Assembly: GCA_963920765.1 (NCBI GenBank) | Contig: OY987245.1 | Location: forward strand, 7,890,727-7,954,726 | DNA length: 64,000 nucleotides | Origin: Ulota crispa | Taxonomy: Eukaryota > Streptophyta > Bryopsida > Orthotrichales > Orthotrichaceae | Direction: 5' to 3' | In this document: positions 55,196 to 64,000 of the stretch, piece by piece | Layout of the letters: every line of letters starts with the position of its first letter | Numbering within the stretch: the stretch's first letter is position 1 | Translations under genes and position numbers: made by a program | The notes under the pieces: model-generated | The model's input: only the letters and a program-made list of their open reading frames with translations | The model's database searches: none | What the model was told of the DNA's origin: nothing

Positions 55196-56587
55196 ATGAA
55201 AATGTCTTGTTCTCTGAGTGATGTGCATTTTAATTCAGAATATCAACGGAAGGAACATGAATGGGGTAAAACCCATAGGCGTCAACTTCACATTGATCCA
55301 AAAGTTCATGAGGAGCATCAAAGTATGTCTATAAGTAATAACAGCAGTCTAGAAAACATACAAAAATTGAGAGCATTAGGTATGTCAATTCTTGAAGGTG
55401 TAAATGAAGTTATCCAATCTCATAAATTAAAAAATCCACCTTTTGAATTTGACCCATTAACTGCAATTATGTTATCTCAATCATGTTTGCTAATAGAAGA
55501 GGATAAAATATTAGCTATATACATAGATAAGTTTTTTCCCAGATCGTAAATGTGAAGAGTATTACAATAAATTAGAACTCATCTATGATCATGAAGGATT
55601 TGTTACAAGAGGTCAGCTAAAAGAAGGTGGAGGAATGGTAATGGTTGGTTGGAGGCATGATACCTTCAAGGACAAGTCTGCTATGTAAGTATATTTTGCT
55701 TAATTGATTATGTTATTGTGAGTTGTAATTACATTATTTATTTAAAATGTTTGTTTAATTTATTAATTTATTATACTAATTTAAAATCCTTATAATTCTC
55801 TAATATACATATGTGTTTTCAAATATGTTTACAGATATGCACAATCATATCGTTTGCTATATAGCATAAAACCAAGTGCCGAAGAAATTCACAAATTGGT
55901 AGAAGTTCTTACAAACGATGTGTACAAATTTTTGGAGCCTGCGTTTTCTTCTTGGATCCAAGAGTTGGAGAGTCTACATTCTAGAGCAATTCCTTATAAT
56001 TGGGGAAGAATTGGTGATACACCATTTTCTCTGATGGATGTTACAAAGAACTATTGGACAGCACCACATTACGATACTGGCAATTCGCACATGGGATTTA
56101 TCATGTGGTTTACTAAAGGTGAGATATTTACTTTTTTAGAATTTAAGGTTTTTAAAAATTGTGAATTTAGTATTAAAACATATTGATCAATTATTATTTT
56201 CTTAATTTTCTTTAATTTTAATAGTTACAAATGTATTTCTTAGAATATTATTGGCATTTCTTTTACTTATTATTGTCACATAAAGGCTTATGTTTTATAT
56301 TCTAATTTGAAGTTTGATTTACAGAAGCAGAATCTGGAATACCAAGAAAAGGTGGAGAATTTTGGTTACAAGACTACGGCTTTTTCTTCAAACCGAAAGC
56401 TGAATCACTCTTGTTGTTAGATTCCAAAAACATAAAGCATGGAACTCTACCAAATATTGGATATTATCAACTTGGAGTTGCTCTTTTAACCAAAAAAACT
56501 ACTTTGGACGCTTTTGATAGAATTTACAAAAGGGATGGAGGAGAGAGAAGATCTAGACACCATCAAATGTCAAAAATGTTGATGTGA
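55196..56587 (+). CDS. 2-oxoglutarate/Fe(II) oxygenase-like protein, three exons, one frameshift
   Basis: The proposed exons are 55,196-55,684, 55,835-56,118 and 56,325-56,587, with GTAAGT and GTGAGA donors, TTTACAG acceptors and matching phases; one T too many in the T-run at about 55,532-55,537 must be ignored. The product is about 344 residues. The C-terminal half has the double-stranded beta-helix pattern of 2OG oxygenases: an iron-binding H-x-D (APHYDTGN, H241/D243), a GGEFWLQDYGFFF strand pair, and the distal His in NIKHGTLPN (H296). Ten residues later, where these enzymes usually carry the Arg or Lys that binds 2-oxoglutarate, stands Gln (YYQLGVALLTKK), so activity is uncertain. The HGT and QLGVAL layout recalls the TET/JBP branch, which oxidises bases, but I cannot place it firmly. 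The N-terminal half is unrecognised. AT-rich coding sequence and intact splice sites favour a real or recently lost gene. Confidence 0.6.
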
Positions 56588-56616
56588 AATTAAATTAAAG
56601 AAAATATGATTTTTTC

Positions 56617-57048
56617 CTATATATCAAATAAAAAATAGCATTGTAATGAGTGCATTTGGTGATGTTGTTTTTCTCCCTTCCATGATGAACCATGTATCTC
56701 TCTTCTATTACCATAATCCAAAAAAACCCTCAAAATGGAAGACTCATCTAATTTTTCCATAAGTTTGTTAATATCTAGCTTTGAGCTAGAAACCTTGTCC
56801 AATAGGTGATTTGAGTGCATGGAAACATCTGGTCCAACTAAATGAGGTTTATTGTCAATAGTACGTGGGAGATGGTGGTCTCTATCAAGATTCATTTTAG
56901 TGGCAAAAATTTGCCAGTTGCGAATGATTTCTCCCAATGCAAGTATTTCCCTCCAAATATCCTTCAATGACAAGGCAACAAGGACGCATTCATTTGCCAC
57001 TAAAATGAACATTGGTCTGTATTGGTACATACATAAAGTGAAGAGCAT
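56617..57048 (-). pseudogene. unrecognised protein fragment, 143 codons
   Basis: It shares an ungapped 35-residue pattern with the frame at 4,003-4,419 (NEC...W-x-I-[YF]-x2-K-[LM]-N). The frame continues with plausible protein sequence (KLDINKLMEKLDESSILRVF). It lies tail to tail with the oxygenase-like gene. The family is unknown and the fragment is probably a relic. Confidence 0.3.
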
Positions 57049-58262
57049 GCATGAAGTGGATTTAATTGATGTTTTACTGTGAGTTAGGTTACCTTTAAAG
57101 GTCAGTGCATCAAAAAAGTGGATGCTCCTTGGTCAATTCTAATTGTAACTTTCAAAATATCAATTTTTGATACTTGGTTCAAACTAAAAAAATGAAGCTT
57201 GACAAGTTAACTTTCTTTTCTATTTTGTTTATTTTTTTGAAAAATGTCAAAAATCAAAAGAGTTATTGCCATTGAAAGCTCCAAGTGTTTGAATCCAAAT
57301 AACGCAATACATTGTATTTTCCATTCAGGTTTTCTACTTTTTAAATGCATTTTATATTTAAACTACAAAACTATGTTTCTCATTTGACCATTTGTTTATG
57401 GTAGAAATTATAAACTTTTTAGATTCATATTATAATTAATATAATTTTATTTCCACATTTAGCTTTAAAAAATCATAGTAATTCCAGTTTTCCATCAACT
57501 TTATTGAAAAAAACAAAGTAAATAGAAAATGAATGTGTCTTTTTAGCAAAAAAATATAGAAATTTATAAATCAATTAAATACAAGGATAAGCTTGGTTTG
57601 ATAGTCAAACTTGACTTTAAATTCTTTATTGTGGTTGTTTTGGGTGTAAATATTGAAATAACCAATTGAATTTTTTTGCACTAATCTTTAATGCTACTTG
57701 TACCTTTTGAAAACAATTCAAGTAATTTGGATTTTTCTTGCTAATTTAACCTTTTTATGTTCATTAAAAATAATGATGACAATTAAAAAAATTCATGAAA
57801 CAAATTGAAATTTCTTGGAGTGATACATCATTCATAGTTTCAAGCAATGAAATATAAAATTGTTGTTTGAACACACTTCAAAAGGAAAAATTTAGCTTAG
57901 ACATGAAGTTTGACCATTTCAAAATGGATCAAACCCTTTAGGGATTAATGGCATTTGTGAGTTAATCACACATTGACAATTTAAATTTTTAAATTGGACA
58001 AATTTTGCAATAAGATTGCTAGCGCAAAATTTGCTTATTGCAAGGATATTCCTATTGCCTTTGTATGCACAATAGGTATCTAAACTTGTAAAAAAAATAG
58101 TAGTTAATACAAAAAGCTTTTGCTTTTAGTTAACATTGATTTGTTGGAAATAGGTGATACGTTGTCATTGCTTTTCTTTACACGTAGCCAGAACTCAATA
58201 TTTCAAAACATGTAGAAGCCAAAAATTAGCTTAGAAATTTTCAATTCTTGCCAACATACATG
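57049..58262. other. AT-rich intergenic, nothing recognised
   Basis: There are no useful open frames, termini or repeats apart from simple A/T runs. Confidence 0.5.
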
Positions 58263-58264
58263 TA

Positions 58265-58658
58265 AGGTAGCAGCATCCATAAGCGATGTGTCCCCATGGG
58301 CGTCACCTGACAGTAGCAGGGGCTAATTAATAAAAAATCAAATGGTCGTGGGTGATTAAATGATGGTTATGGGTGATGAATGATGGTTATGGTGACTGGT
58401 ATGACGGTTTTGAATACCCATCTCACTATTTAAGAACCAACAAGCCTTGTTTTTAGCATCTCTTACACATGATTCCTACAATTTCAATGATTTTGGACTT
58501 TGAAAAATCTTTGTGAACAAATGCTTGTAGTTGGAACCTTGAAATTGATGCCAATATTTTTGAGTTCCACTTCCTAACTTACAATTTTTTTTCAAAATTA
58601 GTTGATTGTTTTACCTACTTCAAAACCCTTAGTTCCACGCTTATGGGTGCGCCTACCT
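58265..58658. mobile_element. TA-flanked AGGTAG-family MITE, subgroup a copy 4
   Basis: The element is 394 bp, from TA-AGGTAGCAGCATCCATAAGC to GCTTATGGGTGCGCCTACCT-TA, in the opposite orientation to 19,474 and 20,397. Confidence 0.8.
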
Positions 58659-58694
58659 TACTGTTGAGATGGATATGTCGCCTCCCTGATTTCT

Positions 58695-59108
58695 TCATCA
58701 ATTCCTATTCATAGCCATAATTCACTAATGTTTATTTGCTTAGCGCCATTTCTATCTCCCAAGGATACATAGAAGTAGCCACCTCATCGAAAGTTCAACT
58801 AATATTACCTCCACTACTTAGAAAAAGTTAAATCATCAATTCCTATTCATAGCCATAATTCACTAATGTTTATTTGCTTAGCGCCATTTCTATCTCCCAA
58901 GGATACATAGAAGTAGCCACCTCATCGAAAGTTCAACTAATATTACCTCCACTACTTAGAAAAAGTTAAATCATCAATTCCTATTCATAGCCATAATTCA
59001 CTAATGTTTATTTGCTTAGCGCCATTTCTATCTCCCAAGGATACATAGAAGTAGCCACCTCATCGAAAGTTCAACTAATATTACCTCCACTACTTAGAAA
59101 AAGTTAAA
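58695..59108. repeat. 3 x 138-bp identical tandem repeat
   Basis: The unit beginning TCATCAATTCCTATTCATAG starts at 58,695, 58,833 and 58,971, and I see no difference between the three copies. No hairpins or spacer/repeat alternation, so it is not a CRISPR array. Confidence 0.93.
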
Positions 59109-59222
59109 TCACTAAAAAAAAATACTGGTGAGAGAGCACAGTTTACTGCACATCGATGTGGGGCCAGAGTGGGAAAAGCTCGGGCTATTCTTCAAACAAG
59201 CGTAAGCTTAGTACTAACTTAA

Positions 59223-60189
59223 CCCCTCAATGACCAAGGGTGTTTTTTGAAAAAAATCTCAGAAACTGCCAGCTTGTAGTGCATTGCCCAAAACTAAAAA
59301 TAAAAAGTTTTTTTCTCAATTCCAACTGTACAAAAGTGTGTCAAATAGAGAAGTTAATGTGTGCAAAAAAAATTCAGCTGTGTGTAAAAAAATTCAGCCC
59401 ATTTAACCGCGCGGATTGTAAGATTATAACGTTTGAAGTGAGAAAAATAGCTTTTTTCATTCCTGCAAAACAAGGTTAGTAGACTTTGAGCCTTCCTAAA
59501 GTAAAATTTTTGCACTACACAAATTTGAGCTTTTTAATCATTCACAAGTATATGATGTTAGGTTCACTCATGAAAATTTTCAGATGCAAAGATAGAATCT
59601 AGCTTATTCTAAATCACCATGCAGTGCAAGGAGGTTTACTAAATTGGCAATACATTAGTCATTATTTCATGTTTTTTTGTGCAATGAAGAAGCCTTTTCT
59701 TTGAAATCTAAACGGTAAAAAGTTAGAGACAATCATTTGGAAAATGTGAAAAAAAAATTCAAGAGTTTTGGATTTATAAATTGAAAGATAATTGACCCTG
59801 AAGTTAGAGGATTTTTTTTTTCTTGAAACTACATGAACATAGTTAACAAAGTTTGACTCCTAAATGTGATGTAAGAGTTCAATTTTTTTTTTTTTTTGAA
59901 AATTGTACATTATGTTTTTTTAGTTACATACTTGCCAAATTTCAAAAGTTGATGAGAGTTTCAGCATAAGATTCTCCAAAGATGCCCAAGCTGCCCAAGC
60001 TGCCCAAATTCTTTTGGGTAACATAACTTTTGAACCGGGCATCTGATTGGGGAAAATATCATCTTCACTCACAGGATACATGTTTACACCTTGTGTAACA
60101 ATTTAGAGAACATCCAATAAAAAGTAACTTCACATGACCCTACCCAAATTCTCAAGTGGCCGTTGAACAGCCATTTGATCCTTTAGGGG
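59223..60189. mobile_element. PiggyBac-like nonautonomous element, about 967 bp
   Basis: TTAA flanks both ends (59,219-59,222 and 60,190-60,193). Termini are CCCCTCAATGACCAAGGG and TGATCCTTTAGGGG. This is the most diverged long member in the window; the subterminal hairpin is altered to GTGGCCGTTGAACAGCCA. Confidence 0.7.
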
Positions 60190-60193
60190 TTAA

Positions 60194-61210
60194 TAATTTG
60201 CCCCCTATGTTTCTGTTATTCATTTGTATCCTCGATTGTAATGTTATTCATTTGTATCCTCCAGGGTTTCTCGCTCCAACAGGATCTCTGAATCCAAATG
60301 CAAATCCGGAATTCCCATACTCAATTTCCAAATGGTAAATGTCTACCATCTCACATCTACTGGCTAGTAAAAGAAACAGTGTTTTTTCCAACCTGGCCCC
60401 AGATCGACGTGTGCAGTAAACAGAGGCTGGTGACATACTGACAATGCCCCAGATTAGATGATGCCCCAGATTAGATGTCGATAGCGCAACCTGCTTGGTT
60501 ATGGGTGCATTCACCGTTTATGCAGGGTGATCCATGCATTGGAGTCGGATACTTTTTGAATGATTTTCGATGCCCTTGTGGCACCTTTGAAGACTTTCAC
60601 TGACTATTTTTGCAGGCAGATATGCCAGTTTGTGGATACCAAGGTTCTGGTTTTTACAATCTTTTTTGATAGATTTTCGTACCCTTCCTCTTTGACCTAG
60701 GGTCTCTTTCCTGTAGTATTGGAAGAATTAAAGGCAGTAAGAGGCTTCATGATTCATGGTTTAAGCTCCCTTTGTCAACACCCATGGGTAAGAAACTATT
60801 TAACACTTTGAATAAATTGTATAAATAAATGGCCATGTAAGCAAGGTTTTTAACAAACCCAATATTTTTTATTTCCTTTTTCCTAACCTAAAAATATTAA
60901 TTTCAACTATATTTCATAAACTTAGATATCCTAATTTGAAAGTTTCTTGGTTATGGGTGCTCCTACCTTATTTCTTGCTTTTTAATGTAAGTGTTTTCAA
61001 AGTGAAGAAGAAGGTCAAGCGTAGATTTGTAGTAGGAAATGGTGTATTTGTTGCTTTTAAATGTACATGTTTTCGAAGTGAAACTAAAGGTCAAGTGTCT
61101 AGAGTTAGCTGACGCTTCCTGATTTCTTTTGTTCCCTTTCATCACCTTTGACGCAGCCACATCTGCTGGAATCTAATATCAAGCGTGATCTGGAGCACTT
61201 CAAGTCCATA
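60194..61210. other. intergenic; one lone AGGTAG-family right end
   Basis: TTATGGGTGCTCCTACCTTA near 60,951-60,970 is a subgroup b terminus without a visible left partner. No gene is supported. Confidence 0.5.
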
Positions 61211-61212
61211 TA

Positions 61213-61500
61213 AGGTAGAAATACCATAAACGGTTACTGCCGGATAAGGGTTTCGTAGAGTGTCCTTAAACCAACACGAGCTGGCTTTGAAAAAGGTTTC
61301 AAAAATATGCTCTTTCCTTGCATATGATTGGTTCAAATTTATTTTGGAACAAGGTACTAGAGGTAGCCATTTAAGGTACACCTATGAAACTGCAAACGGT
61401 CCAAACCCTAAATCCACATTTATATTGCATAAAACATTCATTTTTGATTTTTGATTTTTGATTTTTTTTGCAATCTTCCTTATCCTTGTTTCTCCACAGC
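61213..61500. repeat. AGGTAGAAATAC dispersed repeat, copy 2
   Basis: It begins TA-AGGTAGAAATACCATAAACG and matches 8,440-8,730 to about CTCCACAG. The right limit as a mobile unit is unknown. Confidence 0.55.
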
Positions 61501-61679
61501 TTGAACTTAATTTCTTAAGAAATTCCCCATATCTTCAAGCTAAAGTGCCTTATTTTAACCATTTATGGTATTTTGACCTTATCTTTGTTCTCATGGGCCG
61601 TGCTATGAGCCCAAGGGTAATGAAAATTCAACCTCGACATCTTCATCCTGTTTTGCTTGGCATTCTCTTATCAGTACTA

Positions 61680-62006
61680 AGGTAGTTTGCTCATAAATTG
61701 TACAGGCATTAAAACCGCCCACCTTCTCAAATATTCCCTTGTTGTTCATGTTTTTTTTTCATATGTTTTCAAAATGTATAAAAAGTGTACATTTGAGGAA
61801 GTGGGTGATTTTAGAGACCTATGGCCTTTCCATTTCAAATTTTCATACCTAATTCCACAAAGCTCCAAAAAATATGAAAAAAATTGGATTAGATGTCAAT
61901 TCTTCTTGTCTTTCAAGGAGAATTTACTGAAAAATAGTTCAAAAAGTTTCAGTTCCCCAAAATTCAGTTTCAGCCCTTAGATGGACGGTTTATGAGCACA
62001 CTACCT
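61680..62006. mobile_element. TA-flanked AGGTAG-family MITE, divergent subgroup d (327 bp)
   Basis: Termini are TA-AGGTAGTTTGCTCATAAATT and GGTTTATGAGCACACTACCT-TA. It has the same first six bases and the same spacing to a CATAAA block as the other subgroups, with a different interior. Confidence 0.65.
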
Positions 62007-62008
62007 TA

Positions 62009-62437
62009 CTACTGCTCCAGTCCTTATCATCAAGATCATCATCAATCGATCATCTCGTTTGTGGTCTTTTGAAAATCGCTATATCCTTGAGTGTTGTTAC
62101 TGCTGGTTCGTGTCTGGACTGCGTCGTACTGAAAGAATCCTGGATCCATTGATGGTCATATTCGTGTGCTTGAAAACGCCAAAATTCTGACATTCAGCTC
62201 TAAAAACTAGGGTTAATATTCATCTGAGTGTTAGTTTCGTGAAATTTCGCCTTTTTTTTATGAAATGTTGACGCTGAATTGAGAAGGATGATGCTGAAAA
62301 GAAGACGACTGGCTTGGGAAGAGATTGAATCCTTAAAGTTGTTGAACTCTGGAAGAAAAATCGCCATGTTCCTTCTCGAGTAGGTAAATCAAGCCACTCT
62401 TGCTTACTATAATTCTTCACCTCGATTAATTAGTCTT
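62009..62437. other. intergenic, nothing recognised
   Basis: No gene or terminus was recognised. Confidence 0.45.
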
Positions 62438-62441
62438 TTAA

Positions 62442-63373
62442 CCCCTAAAGGCCCAAGTCCATTTTTCTGAGAAAGTCATTGAAAACTATCACTTTTGGAG
62501 AAATGAGTAGAAAGGTAGAAAAAAAGGTTTTTTTCAAAGATCCAATTGTAAGATCTTGCCTTAGACTATGGTGGGTACTTGTGGAAAAAAAATTAGCTCA
62601 TTCTAGATGTATAAGAGTGAGATATTTGCATCTGAAGTCAGAAAAAAAGTTTTTTTCCTTGCTGCCCAAAAAATTTAGAAGCCTTCGACCTCTTCTATAT
62701 CAAAAAATTTGCTCTACGCAAAGTTGAAGTTTATTTTTCCCATGTAGAAGACCAAGTTAGGTAAGTGTGGGAGAATTTCCAAATGAATTGGAGGTGTGAA
62801 TCATACTTTGTAAAATCTTGCAATGCCGGAAGGCTGTGAAATTTGCATATATACTAGGCAAAATTGGAGGATTTATGTAAAATTGAGAAATCTGAATTAC
62901 TTTGATCCAAATGTTCAATACCAAGGAATCTTAGTCAACTACAATTTGGAAAAAAAGTCAAAAAAAAAACTAAAGGACCAAATTTTACAAGGGGCAAAAG
63001 AAATGGAGGTTTGGGAATCCCATACCTACCCAAAAACCAAAACTTCTCACTCATAAATCAAAATTGAATGATTCAAAGCCTCCCACATTTGTAAAAATTT
63101 AAAGAATCAATTTTAGATTTTTAATTCTAAAAAATGAAAATTTTAAAAAAGTTTTTTGGGCTGCCCGGACTGCCTACACTCCCTTGTTGTTCAGAAATTC
63201 ATGCATAACTTCTTCAATAAATGTCAAAATGAAGAAAAAAATAGATGTACATGTACATCTTTGAATTCCCTACCATCCACAAAAATTTCAAAAAAATTAT
63301 AAAATTTGGTTTAGTCACAAGTACATGCTTGAGGTCCATTTGTCCCCCAAGGGGACACTTGGGCCTTTAGGGG
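62442..63373. mobile_element. PiggyBac-like nonautonomous element, about 932 bp
   Basis: TTAA flanks both ends (62,438-62,441 and 63,374-63,377). Termini are CCCCTAAAGGCCCAAGT and ACTTGGGCCTTTAGGGG, with the hairpin TGTCCCCCAAGGGGACA beside the right end. It is collinear with 5,603-6,537 throughout and is the best preserved long copy. Confidence 0.8.
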
Positions 63374-63377
63374 TTAA

Positions 63378-64000
63378 GAATTGATCTTGTAAGCATCTAC
63401 ATTTTTGATTAATACGTTGATACCAACATTTCTATGAAGGCATAGGTCAGCTCAGATGTGCAAAAGCATGGTACCGTACACATTCACAAATCTGTCATTC
63501 CTTTGCATACAGCCTTCTACATCTAGGGTGTATGAGCAAAGATATTTTACCTTTGATATTATATGGCCAATTCTCTTGAATTATGTTAGCAATCAAACTT
63601 AGAATGTTTCATCCTTCTATACTTTGGATTGGACCTTGTTGTTAAGGGACAGGTTTTACTATGTTCCATGTTCCAACTCTTCCTACAGGTTCTAATTCAA
63701 CTCCTCTTCTCAATTTTGTTGGTTTGAAAAGAAGAAAAAAACAATATATACAAAAAAAAAGATTTAATTCTATATGAAAAAATTGTTGCCTTCTAGGTGC
63801 AAGTTCCATTTGAATTTGTAGCCATAAATTGCAATTCAAACCTCTCAACAAGTTAGATATTGTGGAACTTGGAATAAAAGACATAGTTTAGAGTGAAGGA
63901 CATTGTGTAGAAGGACATAGTGTGGATTGTTCCTAACACTACTCTTAAGTTGTGCAAGAAATGATGTCTAAAATATTACAAATTGAGATTTTGGTACCAA
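63378..64000. other. intergenic to the end of the window
   Basis: Nothing recognised; the minus-strand open frame at 63,642-63,884 has no domain. Confidence 0.5.

Noticed and set aside
58695-59108. CRISPR-like array
   Set aside because: The units are contiguous and 138 bp long, with no short repeat/unique spacer alternation, and the DNA is eukaryotic.

Overview
The window is nuclear DNA from a large, AT-rich, repeat-dense eukaryotic genome, almost certainly a land plant. The best evidence is a tandem pair of intron-containing WAT1-related (plant MtN21/EamA) transporter genes with GT-AG introns. The stock of transposons is unusual for a flowering plant: a PiggyBac-type transposase, TTAA-flanked PiggyBac-like short elements, and a chromodomain Ty3 retrotransposon with fungal-looking Gag. 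I therefore lean towards a bryophyte, lycophyte or fern, but the sequence alone does not settle this.

Layout. 1-9,190: AT-rich intergenic DNA with foldbacks, one PIF/Harbinger-like MITE, one PiggyBac-like nonautonomous element (5,603-6,537) and members of a TA-flanked AGGTAG-terminus family. 9,190-14,480: a GC-rich block read on the minus strand, with a decayed PiggyBac transposase (12,015-10,273), unrecognised coding-like frames upstream of it (13,957-12,012) and degenerate 67-bp tandem repeats downstream. 14,540-19,470 and 23,970-29,525: a direct segmental duplication, each copy carrying one seven-exon WAT1-related gene. The copies are separated by AGGTAG elements and a nested foldback. 29,600-44,070: gene-free repeats, including a near-perfect 698-bp palindrome made of PiggyBac-like element ends. 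44,076-49,532: a complete but decayed Ty3 chromovirus with 232/223-bp LTRs and a 5-bp target duplication. 50-64 kb: more nonautonomous elements, a 3 x 138-bp identical tandem array and a three-exon 2-oxoglutarate oxygenase-like gene (55,196-56,587).

How the parts relate. Only the two WAT1 genes look intact. The oxygenase-like gene would be intact but for one extra T in a T-run. The large transposons are dead in a characteristic way. All six premature stops in the PiggyBac frame and all eight in the Ty3 element are each one C-to-T or G-to-A transition from a sense codon, and several catalytic residues are lost the same way. This is what heavy cytosine methylation followed by deamination would leave. 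The most noteworthy signal is in the Ty3 element: an 11-nt sequence 2 nt after the 5' LTR is exactly complementary to an 11-nt sequence in the LTR that starts 32 nt after a TATA box. That is the architecture of Tf1-type self-primed reverse transcription. No tRNA, rRNA or CRISPR array was seen.
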